Position numbers and translations under genes: made by a program. Shown here in pieces: positions 46,545 to 58,900 of a stretch of 64,000 bases of DNA. The notes beneath the pieces were generated by a model, which ran no database searches, had not been told where the DNA came from, and was given only the letters and a program-made list of their open reading frames with translations. The stretch comes from Zoroaster sp. YZ-2022 (taxonomy: Eukaryota > Echinodermata > Asteroidea > Forcipulatida > Zoroasteridae): assembly GCA_029582265.1 (NCBI GenBank), contig CM055816.1, positions 96,560,809 through 96,624,808 on the forward strand. Direction: 5' to 3'. Each line of letters starts with the position of its first letter. Position 1 is the first letter of the stretch.

Positions 46545-47026
46545 AAAGAAAAATGTAAACCAGCTTGAATCATTAATATATATATAGAGTTTTACTCAAA
46601 ATGTTTTCTAAGTATAGCAATTCAAGCTCCTGAATGTTAAAAACCAGTTTAGATAATTACATATTTTACTCAAAAATGTTCTACATGTAAGTACAACTTA
46701 TGCATAGCATTCAAGCTTCTGAAGGTTGTAAACCAGTTTAGATAAGTAAATTTGTATTCAAAGTCCAGCATTCAAATTCAATCATGGCTTGAATGGTGTC
46801 CTTACAAACACCATTCAAAAAAATCCAAAAATGAATGCTATACAGCCCACAGCATTCAACTTGTTTGAAAATATCACCATTCAACACCATTCGGGGTTCA
46901 CACTGAGGTTGAAGGCTATATTAGCTTGAATGCTGTTGAATGGTATAAAACCAGCATAATACCCTTTGAATATTGTTTTTGAAGAGTATTCGAAAGGCTA
47001 TAATACCATTCATGTTTGGTAAAGGG
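46545..47026. promoter_or_regulatory. Right subterminal repeat cluster (copy B)
   Basis: Same CATTCAA/TTGAATG cluster as 33950-34406. Two TTTGAATGGTA sites of copy A read TTTAGATAA here (about 46648 and 46737), one of the clearest blocks of substitution rather than indel between the copies. Confidence 0.6.
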
Positions 47027-47541
47027 TTACATGTAGGGTTAACGTTAACATAATTAATGATACAGACATGCAACAGGTCTCATGTTGTGTGGCCATATAA
47101 ATATTATGTGTGGTTGACTGCATGTTGTATAATATGCAACTATTGCATACTGCATTGTATTTTCATTATTCTGTACAATGGATGGAGGGGTCATCGTAAT
47201 ATCTTCATATGTGGACATGATATATTCCTGTATTTATTAACAAACACACACACATGGGGATGTTACAGTACTACTAACGTTACTAGTAGGTAATTTGGCT
47301 AACACTGCAGTTGTTGTAGGCCTACTGGCACTTTTTCTTACTAAAGTAGGCCTGAAACAATCACTACCTTTAATGAGATAATGAAAATGTCACATCATGG
47401 AGGAAGGAAGAAATCACCCTTCTAATTTCTATTTTATTCTAACGCCTAACTTAAAGGCATTTTTCTTAGGTTGCATCATTTTTCTGAAGTTACATCAATC
47501 CATCATCCTGATAATAACATGAGGGTTGCTAACTTATGTGT
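47027..47541. other. Right flank of the element, no gene recognised
   Basis: Unique-looking AT-rich sequence between the end of copy B and the gap. Contains AACGTTA and TAGGCCT motifs and a (CA)n-like stretch at about 47244-47253. No satellite sequence is present here. Confidence 0.5.
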
Positions 47542-48041
47542 NNNNNNNNNNNNNNNNNNNNNNNNNNNNNNNNNNNNNNNNNNNNNNNNNNNNNNNNNNN
47601 NNNNNNNNNNNNNNNNNNNNNNNNNNNNNNNNNNNNNNNNNNNNNNNNNNNNNNNNNNNNNNNNNNNNNNNNNNNNNNNNNNNNNNNNNNNNNNNNNNNN
47701 NNNNNNNNNNNNNNNNNNNNNNNNNNNNNNNNNNNNNNNNNNNNNNNNNNNNNNNNNNNNNNNNNNNNNNNNNNNNNNNNNNNNNNNNNNNNNNNNNNNN
47801 NNNNNNNNNNNNNNNNNNNNNNNNNNNNNNNNNNNNNNNNNNNNNNNNNNNNNNNNNNNNNNNNNNNNNNNNNNNNNNNNNNNNNNNNNNNNNNNNNNNN
47901 NNNNNNNNNNNNNNNNNNNNNNNNNNNNNNNNNNNNNNNNNNNNNNNNNNNNNNNNNNNNNNNNNNNNNNNNNNNNNNNNNNNNNNNNNNNNNNNNNNNN
48001 NNNNNNNNNNNNNNNNNNNNNNNNNNNNNNNNNNNNNNNNN
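47542..48041. other. Assembly gap, 500 N
   Basis: Exactly 500 N. Satellite sequence begins immediately after it and is absent before it, so the array's left edge and an unknown number of units are hidden here. Confidence 0.98.
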
Positions 48042-48392
48042 TTTGTCAGGATTTGTTTACTTTTGTCAAATCACACACCCCTAGGTTTTGTTACATTCTA
48101 ATCGTAAATAATGATTGATGGTCATCGTCCCCAAAATGTGGAAAAAATACCTCGCCGTACTTTTGATCATTCTTAATTGGGCTTACAGAAACGAGAGAAT
48201 GAATGAAAATGTGATATGGATAGATTGTAATTTAGAAATACACTCTTCGAAACTGTGCGTATAATATTATATTACAAACTCATAGTCTTAATATTCAGCT
48301 GCTATAAACCCATTTGAAGGTTCCATGTAATTTACATTTCCAGTTGAAATATTTAGGTTTTATTTCAGAAGTAAATAATGGTCCTATAATTG

Positions 48393-48550
48393 GGACCATT
48401 CTCCTGAGGACGATCAGAGCATACTGATCGAAACGTCGAGTTGTACCCCAGTTCTTTCAGAACTAATTACTACTCAATTGAGATTCCACATGGTGTCACC
48501 GCAATTAGTCTTACTTATCATCCTCACCATGCAAAGCTACAAGTTTTACC
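48393..48550 (+). mobile_element. Penelope-like 158-bp insert within the satellite unit
   Basis: The insert is flanked by an exact 13-bp direct repeat, GGTCCTATAATTG (48380-48392 and 48551-48563), a good target-site duplication. It contains CTGAGGA, a 7-bp stem (CGATCAG, loop AGCATA, CTGATCG) and AAACGTCGAG, the hairpin style common at the ends of Penelope-like retroelements, then TTCTTTCAGAACTAATTACTACTC. It recurs in every unit (for example from about 50271, 52150 and 54028) and in inverted form at 3880-4083. It therefore entered the unit before amplification. The element class is inferred from the motif only. Confidence 0.55.
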
Positions 48551-49008
48551 GGTCCTATAATTGAATAAAACATTCCAAATGGTACCACATTATTGGTCTA
48601 CAATGTAATCCAAGTCGGTCCCTAAATTGTAGACTTGCTGCAAACCCTTTGGCTCTATAGGTCTAGCCCCGGCATCCAGCTGCTACATAAACCGTTTGTC
48701 GGTTCCTTAACTAGCTTCCATTTCCAGTTAAAATACTTGAACAAAGGATTCCAAATGGTACCACATTGTTGATCTAAAATACATCTCAGAGTCCCCAAAT
48801 TGTAGACTTGCTACCAACCCATATTAGCTCTATCCGCTCAGCGCACATCGTAGCCCTCTAGCGGTGAATTTGCATCCAGTGTCTTGATGATAGTAGACTA
48901 GCCCTAGATTGGTTCCTGTCTTTATCCTATTTCCTATATCAACGATATAGACAGGCTCCAAGCGCACCATTCAAGGAGTTTCATTGGCCTTGGATACGTT
49001 GTGCTGGT

Positions 49009-49700
49009 ATGTCCTGTAAATATAGGGTAGCATGCCTACATGTCAGTGTTTGTCAGCTTGTCCTGATCCTGTAAATGTAGGGATGAAACCTGTGTACTTA
49101 ATTGTCTTCTGTCCTCGGTATCATGTTCACTGGCGTATATACACCGGTGCAATGATCGTCATATAAAATTAAGTTAGCATTCCTAACATAGTGTTCGTCA
49201 GCTGGTCCTGAAATGTAGGAAGATGTCTGTTTATTTGCTTCAATTATATTTGTAGTTCCCACTGCCCTTTACATTTCCGTAAAACATAATGGTCCAGAAA
49301 ATATAGGTAGCATGCCTATACACGTCAATGTATGTTAGCTTGTCCTGTAAATTTACGGATGATGCTCGTTTCCTTGGCTTCAATCCTTGGTAGTTCCCAC
49401 TTGCCATTTAGATTTCTGTACAACAAGGTCCTGTAAATGTAGGTAGCATGCCTACAGGTCATGAGCTTACGGTCAGCTTGTCCTGTAAATGATTGTTTAC
49501 TTGCCTTTAATCCTCAGTATAATGCCCACTAGTCCTATACATACACTTCTGTGCAATACATGGTCCTGTGAATAATTATAGGAAGCATTCCGACTATAGT
49601 GTTTGTCAACTGGTTCTGATAATGTAGGAATGATACTAGTTCTACTTGCCTTCATGTAAAGGTAGCATGCCCACCAGTGTACCTGGTCTTCAGGCCTGTG
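49009..49700 (+). repeat. Nested ~140-bp repeats within the satellite unit (reference unit 1)
   Basis: Diverged copies start near 49014, 49155, 49289, 49425, 49559 and (shortened) 49650. Shared landmarks are TAGGTAGCATGCCTACA, GTCAGCTTGTCCTGTAAAT, TTTACTTGCCTTCAATCCT and TTCTGTACAACATGGTCCTG variants. The unit thus arose by amplifying a segment that was already a short-period array. Confidence 0.8.
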
Positions 49701-49996
49701 GTTTCTCAGGATTTTACTTGATTTCAGGATTTTTTACAAATCTCCCTTTGCCTGAAAATATTGTCGAAAGAGGAAAAGTAGCATGCATTGTGTCCGAACC
49801 TCAAGTTTCTGGTTTGTGGGGATGTGGAGAGTCTGTAAATCCTCCAACATTAATTAAACATCAGGAGATTCAGGGGGCTTTGTCCTCTAGACCAAAGGGA
49901 GACCCAGTTCCGCTACCCATTTGTCAGGATTTGTTTACTTTTGTCAAATCACACACCCCTAGGTTTTGTTACATTCTAATCGTAAATAATGATTGA
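49667..49996 (+). other. Conserved open frame in the satellite unit (109 codons)
   Basis: An ATG-initiated frame (MPTSVPGLQACGFSGFYL at its start, IVSEPQVSGLWGCGESVNPP in the middle) recurs in each unit. It is full-length at 49667-49996 and 51545-51874. It is shifted by an A-run change in units 3 and 4 (near 53513 and 55392), and by G/C-run changes near the end in units 4-8. I recognise no domain. Breaks occur at homopolymers, so either base-call errors or lack of selection could explain them. Coding is not established. Confidence 0.2.
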
Positions 49997-52900
49997 TGGT
50001 CATCGTCCCCAAAATGTGGAAAAAATACCTCGCCGTACTTTTGATCATTCTTAATTGGGCTTACAGAAACGAGGGAATGAATGAAAATGTGATATGGATA
50101 GATTGTAATTTAGAAATACACTCTTCGAAACTGTGCGTATAATATTATATTACAAACTCATAGTCTTAATATTCAGCTGCTATAAACCCATTTGAAGGTT
50201 CCATGTAATTTACATTTCCAGTTGAAATATTTAGGTTTTATTTCAGAAGTAAATAATGGTCCTATAATTGGGACCATTCTCCTGAGGACGATCAGAGCAT
50301 ACTGATCGAAACGTCGAGTTGTACCCCCAGTTCTTTTCAGAACTAATTACTACTCAATTGAGATTCCACATGGTGTCACCGCAATTAGTCTTACTTATCA
50401 TCCTCACCATGCAAAGCTACAAGTTTTACCGGTCCTATAATTGAATAAAACATTCCAAATGGTACCACATTATTGGTCTACAATGTAATCCAAGTCGGTC
50501 CCTAAATTGTAGACTTGCTGCAAACCCTTTGGCTCTATAGGTCTAGCCCCGGCATCCAGCTGCTACATAAACCGTTTGTCGGTTCCCTTAACTAGCTTCC
50601 ATTTCCAGTTAAAATACTTGAACAAAGGATTCCAAATGGTACCACATTGTTGATCTAAAATACATCTCAGAGTCCCCAAATTGTAGACTTGCTACCAACC
50701 CATATTAGCTCTATCCGCTCAGCGCACATCGTAGCCCTCTAGCGGTGAATTTGCATCCAGTGTCTTGATGATAGTAGACTAGCCCTAGATTGGTTCCTGT
50801 CTTTATCCTATTTCCTATATCAACGATATAGACAGGCTCCAAGCGCACCATTCAAGGAGTTTCATTGGCCTTGGATACGTTGTGCTGGTATGTCCTGTAA
50901 ATATAGGGTAGCATGCCTACATGTCAGTGTTTGTCAGCTTGTCCTGATCCTGTAAATGTAGGGATGAAACCTGTGTACTTAATTGTCTTCTGTCCTCGGT
51001 ATCATGTTCACTGGCGTATATACACCGGTGCAATGATCGTCATATAAAATTAAGTTAGCATTCCTAACATAGTGTTCGTCAGCTGGTCCTGAAATGTAGG
51101 GAAGATGTCTGTTTATTTGCTTCAATTATATTTGTAGTTCCCACTGCCCTTTACATTTCCGTAAAACATAATGGTCCAGAAAATATAGGTAGCATGCCTA
51201 TACACGTCAATGTATGTTAGCTTGTCCTGTAAATTTACGGATGATGCTCGTTTCCTTGGCTTCAATCCTTGGTAGTTCCCACTTGCCATTTAGATTTCTG
51301 TACAACAAGGTCCTGTAAATGTAGGTAGCATGCCTACAGGTCATGAGCTTACGGTCAGCTTGTCCTGTAAATGATTGTTTACTTGCCTTTAATCCTCAGT
51401 ATAATGCCCACTAGTCCTATACATACACTTCTGTGCAATACATGGTCCTGTGAATATAGGAAGCATTCCGACTATAGTGTTTGTCAACTGGTTCTGATAA
51501 TGTAGGAATGATACTAGTTCTACTTGCCTTCATGTAAAGGTAGCATGCCCACCAGTGTACCTGGTCTTCAGGCCTGTGGTTTCTCAGGATTTTACTTGAT
51601 TTCAGGATTTTTTACAAATCTCCCTTTGCCTGAAAATATTTTCGAAAGAGGAAAAGTAGCATGCATTGTGTCCGAACCTCAAGTTTCTGGTTTGTGGGGA
51701 TGTGGAGAGTCTGTAAATCCTCCAACATTAATTAAACATCAGGAGATTCAGGGGGCTTTGTCCTCTAGACCAAAGGGAGACCCAGTTCCGCTACCCATTT
51801 GTCAGGATTTGTTTACTTTTGTCAAATCACACACCCCTAGGTTTTGTTACATTCTAATCGTAAATAATGATTGATGGTCATCGTCCCCAAAATGTGGAAA
51901 AAATACCTCGCCGTACTTTTGATCATTCTTAATTGGGCTTACAGAAACGAGGGAATGAATGAAAATGTGATATGGATAGATTGTAATTTAGAAATACACT
52001 CTTCGAAACTGTGCGTATAATATTATATTACAAACTCATAGTCTTAATATTCAGCTGCTATAAACCCATTTGAAGGTTCCATGTAATTTACATTTCCAGT
52101 TGAAATATTTAGGTTTTATTTCAGAAGTAAATAATGGTCCTATAATTGGGACCATTCTCCTGAGGACGATCAGAGCATACTGATCGAAACGTCGAGTTGT
52201 ACCCCCAGTTCTTTTCAGAACTAATTACTACTCAATTGAGATTCCACATGGTGTCACCGCAATTAGTCTTACTTATCATCCTCACCATGCAAAGCTACAA
52301 GTTTTACCGGTCCTATAATTGAATAAAACATTCCAAATGGTACCACATTATTGGTCTACAATGTAATCCAAGTCGGTCCCTAAATTGTAGACTTGCTGCA
52401 AACCCTTTGGCTCTATAGGTCTAGCCCCGGCATCCAGCTGCTACATAAACCGTTTGTCGGTTCCCTTAACTAGCTTCCATTTCCAGTTAAAATACTTGAA
52501 CAAAGGATTCCAAATGGTACCACATTGTTGATCTAAAATACATCTCAGAGTCCCCAAATTGTAGACTTGCTACCAACCCATATTAGCTCTATCCGCTCAG
52601 CGCACATCGTAGCCCTCTAGCGGTGAATTTGCATCCAGTGTCTTGATGATAGTAGACTAGCCCCTAGATTGGTTCCTGTCTTTATCCTATTTCCTATATC
52701 AACGATATAGACAGGCTCCAAGCGCACCATTCAAGGAGTTTCATTGGCCTTGGATACGTTGTGCTGGTATGTCCTGTAAATATAGGGTAGCATGCCTACA
52801 TGTCAGTGTTTGTCAGCTTGTCCTGATCCTGTAAATGTAGGGATGAAACCTGTGTACTTAATTGTCTTCTGTCCTCGGTATCATGTTCACTGGCGTATAT

Positions 52901-55900
52901 ACACCGGTGCAATGATCGTCATATAAAATTAAGTTAGCATTCCTAACATAGTGTTCGTCAGCTGGTCCTGAAATGTAGGGAAGATGTCTGTTTATTTGCT
53001 TCAATTATATTTGTAGTTCCCACTGCCCCTTTACATTTCCGTAAAACATAATGGTCCAGAAAATATAGGTAGCATGCCTATACACGTCAATGTATGTTAG
53101 CTTGTCCTGTAAATTTACGGATGATGCTCGTTTCCTTGGCTTCAATCCTTGGTAGTTCCCACTTGCCATTTAGATTTCTGTACAACAAGGTCCTGTAAAT
53201 GTAGGTAGCATGCCTACAGGTCATGAGCTTACGGTCAGCTTGTCCTGTAAATGATTGTTTACTTGCCTTTAATCCTCAGTATAATGCCCACTAGTCCTAT
53301 ACATACACTTCTGTGCAATACATGGTCCTGTGAATATAGGAAGCATTCCGACTATAGTGTTTGTCAACTGGTTCTGATAATGTAGGAATGATACTAGTTC
53401 TACTTGCCTTCATGTAAAGGTAGCATGCCCACCAGTGTACCTGGTCTTCAGGCCTGTGGTTTCTCAGGATTTTACTTGATTTCAGGATTTTTTACAAATC
53501 TCCCTTTGCCTGAAAAAAATTGTCGAAAGAGGAAAAGTAGCATGCATTGTGTCCGAACCTCAAGTTTCTGGTTTGTGGGGATGTGGAGAGTCTGTAAATC
53601 CTCCAACATTAATTAAACATCAGGAGATTCAGGGGGCTTTGTCCTCTAGACCAAAGGGAGACCCAGTTCCGCTACCCATTTGTCAGGATTTGTTTACTTT
53701 TGTCAAATCACACACCCCTAGGTTTTGTTACATTCTAATCGTAAATAATGATTGATGGTCATCGTCCCCAAAATGTGGAAAAAATACCTCGCCGTACTTT
53801 TGATCATTCTTAATTGGGCTTACAGAAACGAGGGAATGAATGAAAATGTGATATGGATAGATTGTAATTTAGAAATACACTCTTCGAAACTGTGCGTATA
53901 ATATTATATTACAAACTCATAGTCTTAATATTCAGCTGCTATAAACCCATTTGAAGGTTCCATGTAATTTACATTTCCAGTTGAAATATTTAGGTTTTAT
54001 TTCAGAAGTAAATAATGGTCCTATAATTGGGACCATTCTCCTGAGGACGATCAGAGCATACTGATCGAAACGTCGAGTTGTACCCCAGTTCTTTTCAGAA
54101 CTAATTACTACTCAATTGAGATTCCACATGGTGTCACCGCAATTAGTCTTACTTATCATCCTCACCATGCAAAGCTACAAGTTTTACCGGTCCTATAATT
54201 GAATAAAACATTCCAAATGGTACCACATTATTGGTCTACAATGTAATCCAAGTCGGTCCCTAAATTGTAGACTTGCTGCAAACCCTTTGGCTCTATAGGT
54301 CTAGCCCCGGCATCCAGCTGCTACATAAACCGTTTGTCGGTTCCTTAACTAGCTTCCATTTCCAGTTAAAATACTTGAACAAAGGATTCCAAATGGTACC
54401 ACATTGTTGATCTAAAATACATCTCAGAGTCCCCAAATTGTAGACTTGCTACCAACCCATATTAGCTCTATCCGCTCAGCGCACATCGTAGCCCTCTAGC
54501 GGTGAATTTGCATCCAGTGTCTTGATGATAGTAGACTAGCCCCTAGATTGGTTCCTGTCTTTATCCTATTTCCTATATCAACGATATAGACAGGCTCCAA
54601 GCGCACCATTCAAGGAGTTTCATTGGCCTTGGATACGTTGTGCTGGTATGTCCTGTAAATATAGGGTAGCATGCCTACATGTCAGTGTTTGTCAGCTTGT
54701 CCTGATCCTGTAAATGTAGGGATGAAACCTGTGTACTTAATTGTCTTCTGTCCTCGGTATCATGTTCACTGGCGTATATACACCGGTGCAATGATCGTCA
54801 TATAAAATTAAGTTAGCATTCCTAACATAGTGTTCGTCAGCTGGTCCTGAAATGTAGGGAAGATGTCTGTTTATTTGCTTCAATTATATTTGTAGTTCCC
54901 ACTGCCCTTTACATTTCCGTAAAACATAATGGTCCAGAAAATATAGGTAGCATGCCTATACACGTCAATGTATGTTAGCTTGTCCTGTAAATTTACGGAT
55001 GATGCTCGTTTCCTTGGCTTCAATCCTTGGTAGTTCCCACTTGCCATTTAGATTTCTGTACAACAAGGTCCTGTAAATGTAGGTAGCATGCCTACAGGTC
55101 ATGAGCTTACGGTCAGCTTGTCCTGTAAATGATTGTTTACTTGCCTTTAATCCTCAGTATAATGCCCACTAGTCCTATACATACACTTCTGTGCAATACA
55201 TGGTCCTGTGAATATAGGAAGCATTCCGACTATAGTGTTTGTCAACTGGTTCTGATAATGTAGGAATGATACTAGTTCTACTTGCCTTCATGTAAAGGTA
55301 GCATGCCCACCAGTGTACCTGGTCTTCAGGCCTGTGGTTTCTCAGGATTTTACTTGATTTCAGGATTTTTTACAAATCTCCCTTTGCCTGAAAAAAATTG
55401 TCGAAAGAGGAAAAGTAGCATGCATTGTGTCCGAACCTCAAGTTTCTGGTTTGTGGGGATGTGGAGAGTCTGTAAATCCTCCAACATTAATTAAACATCA
55501 GGAGATTCAGGGGGCTTTGTCCTCTAGACCAAAGGAGAGACCCAGTTCCGCTACCCATTTGTCAGGATTTGTTTACTTTTGTCAAATCACAACCCTAGGT
55601 TTTGTTACATTCTAATCGTAAATAATGATTGATGGTCATCGTCCCCAAAATGTGGAAAAAATACCTCGCCGTACTTTTGATCATTCTTAATTGGGCTTAC
55701 AGAAACGAGGGAATGAATGAAAATGTGATATGGATAGATTGTAATTTAGAAATACACTCTTCGAAACTGTGCGTATAATATTATATTACAAACTCATAGT
55801 CTTAATATTCAGCTGCTATAAACCCATTTGAAGGTTCCATGTAATTTACATTTCCAGTTGAAATATTTAGGTTTTATTTCAGAAGTAAATAATGGTCCTA

Positions 55901-58900
55901 TAATTGGGACCATTCTCCTGAGGACGATCAGAGCATACTGATCGAAACGTCGAGTTGTACCCCAGTTCTTTTCAGAACTAATTACTACTCAATTGAGATT
56001 CCACATGGTGTCACCGCAATTAGTCTTACTTATCATCCTCACCATGCAAAGCTACAAGTTTTACCGGTCCTATAATTGAATAAAACATTCCAAATGGTAC
56101 CACATTATTGGTCTACAATGTAATCCAAGTCGGTCCCTAAATTGTAGACTTGCTGCAAACCCTTTGGCTCTATAGGTCTAGCCCCGGCATCCAGCTGCTA
56201 CATAAACCGTTTGTCGGTTCCCTTAACTAGCTTCCATTTCCAGTTAAAATACTTGAACAAAGGATTCCAAATGGTACCACATTGTTGATCTAAAATACAT
56301 CTCAGAGTCCCCAAATTGTAGACTTGCTACCAACCCATATTAGCTCTATCCGCTCAGCGCACATCGTAGCCCTCTAGCGGTGAATTTGCATCCAGTGTCT
56401 TGATGATAGTAGACTAGCCCCTAGATTGGTTCCTGTCTTTATCCTATTTCCTATATCAACGATATAGACAGGCTCCAAGCGCACCATTCAAGGAGTTTCA
56501 TTGGCCTTGGATACGTTGTGCTGGTATGTCCTGTAAATATAGGGTAGCATGCCTACATGTCAGTGTTTGTCAGCTTGTCCTGATCCTGTAAATGTAGGGA
56601 TGAAACCTGTGTACTTAATTGTCTTCTGTCCTCGGTATCATGTTCACTGGCGTATATACACCGGTGCAATGATCGTCATATAAAATTAAGTTAGCATTCC
56701 TAACATAGTGTTCGTCAGCTGGTCCTGAAATGTAGGGAAGATGTCTGTTTATTTGCTTCAATTATATTTGTAGTTCCCACTGCCCCTTTACATTTCCGTA
56801 AAACATAATGGTCCAGAAAATATAGGTAGCATGCCTATACACGTCAATGTATGTTAGCTTGTCCTGTAAATTTACGGATGATGCTCGTTTCCTTGGCTTC
56901 AATCCTTGGTAGTTCCCACTTGCCATTTAGATTTCTGTACAACAAGGTCCTGTAAATGTAGGTAGCATGCCTACAGGTCATGAGCTTACGGTCAGCTTGT
57001 CCTGTAAATGATTGTTTACTTGCCTTTAATCCTCAGTATAATGCCCACTAGTCCTATACATACACTTCTGTGCAATACATGGTCCTGTGAATATAGGAAG
57101 CATTCCGACTATAGTGTTTGTCAACTGGTTCTGATAATGTAGGAATGATACTAGTTCTACTTGCCTTCATGTAAAGGTAGCATGCCCACCAGTGTACCTG
57201 GTCTTCAGGCCTGTGGTTTCTCAGGATTTTACTTGATTTCAGGATTTTTTACAAATCTCCCTTTGCCTGAAAATATTTTCGAAAGAGGAAAAGTAGCATG
57301 CATTGTGTCCGAACCTCAAGTTTCTGGTTTGTGGGGATGTGGAGAGTCTGTAAATCCTCCAACATTAATTAAACATCAGGAGATTCAGGGGGCTTTGTCC
57401 TCTAGACCAAAGGGAGACCCAGTTCCGCTACCCATTTGTCAGGATTTGTTTACTTTTGTCAAATCACACAACCTAGGTTTTGTTACATTCTAATCGTAAA
57501 TAATGATTGATGGTCATCGTCCCCAAAATGTGGAAAAATACCTCGCCGTACTTTTGATCATTCTTAATTGGGCTTACAGAAACGAGGGAATGAATGAAAA
57601 TGTGATATGGATAGATTGTAATTTAGAAATACACTCTTCGAAACTGTGCGTATAATATTATATTACAAACTCATAGTCTTAATATTCAGCTGCTATAAAC
57701 CCATTTGAAGGTTCCATGTAATTTACATTTCCAGTTGAAATATTTAGGTTTTATTTCAGAAGTAAATAATGGTCCTATAATTGGGACCATTCTCCTGAGG
57801 ACGATCAGAGCATACTGATCGAAACGTCGAGTTGTACCCCAGTTCTTTTCAGAACTAATTACTACTCAATTGAGATTCCACATGGTGTCACCGCAATTAG
57901 TCTTACTTATCATCCTCACCATGCAAAGCTACAAGTTTTACCGGTCCTATAATTGAATAAAACATTCCAAATGGTACCACATTATTGGTCTACAATGTAA
58001 TCCAAGTCGGTCCCTAAATTGTAGACTTGCTGCAAACCCTTTGGCTCTATAGGTCTAGCCCCGGCATCCAGCTGCTACATAAACCGTTTGTCGGTTCCCT
58101 TAACTAGCTTCCATTTCCAGTTAAAATACTTGAACAAAGGATTCCAAATGGTACCACATTGTTGATCTAAAATACATCTCAGAGTCCCCAAATTGTAGAC
58201 TTGCTACCAACCCATATTAGCTCTATCCGCTCAGCGCACATCGTAGCCCTCTAGCGGTGAATTTGCATCCAGTGTCTTGATGATAGTAGACTAGCCCCTA
58301 GATTGGTTCCTGTCTTTATCCTATTTCCTATATCAACGATATAGACAGGCTCCAAGCGCACCATTCAAGGAGTTTCATTGGCCTTGGATACGTTGTGCTG
58401 GTATGTCCTGTAAATATAGGGTAGCATGCCTACATGTCAGTGTTTGTCAGCTTGTCCTGATCCTGTAAATGTAGGGATGAAACCTGTACTTAATTGTCTT
58501 CTGTCCTCGGTATCATGTTCACTGGCGTATATACACCGGTGCAATGATCGTCATATAAAATTAAGTTAGCATTCCTAACATAGTGTTCGTCAGCTGGTCC
58601 TGAAATGTAGGGAAGATGTCTGTTTATTTGCTTCAATTATATTTGTAGTTCCCACTGCCCCTTTACATTTCCGTAAAACATAATGGTCCAGAAAATATAG
58701 GTAGCATGCCTATACACGTCAATGTATGTTAGCTTGTCCTGTAAATTTACGGATGATGCTCGTTTCCTTGGCTTCAATCCTTGGTAGTTCCCACTTGCCA
58801 TTTAGATTTCTGTACAACAAGGTCCTGTAAATGTAGGTAGCATGCCTACAGGTCATGAGCTTACGGTCAGCTTGTCCTGTAAATGATTGTTTACTTGCCT

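Larger units (their letters stand above)
34407..47026. repeat. 12.6-kb direct duplication, copy B
   Basis: This is the second copy, 12,620 bp, ending at TTTGGTAAAGGG before unrelated sequence. All nested features recur in order: BEN gene, palindrome, transposase, 82-bp MITE, subterminal motifs. The left 800 bp of the element (20983-21816) is not repeated, so one breakpoint is inside the element and the other at its right end. Confidence 0.95.

Noticed and set aside
47471..48118. Three open frames of 182-215 codons across the second gap
   Set aside because: Nearly all residues are N-derived; only the satellite-encoded tail is real sequence.
48393..48470. Functional hammerhead ribozyme
   Set aside because: CTGAGGA, the stem and GAAA resemble the core. 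But one extra C sits between the core and stem II, no clear stem III with a cleavage triplet follows, and the copy at 3880-4083 changes the conserved G.
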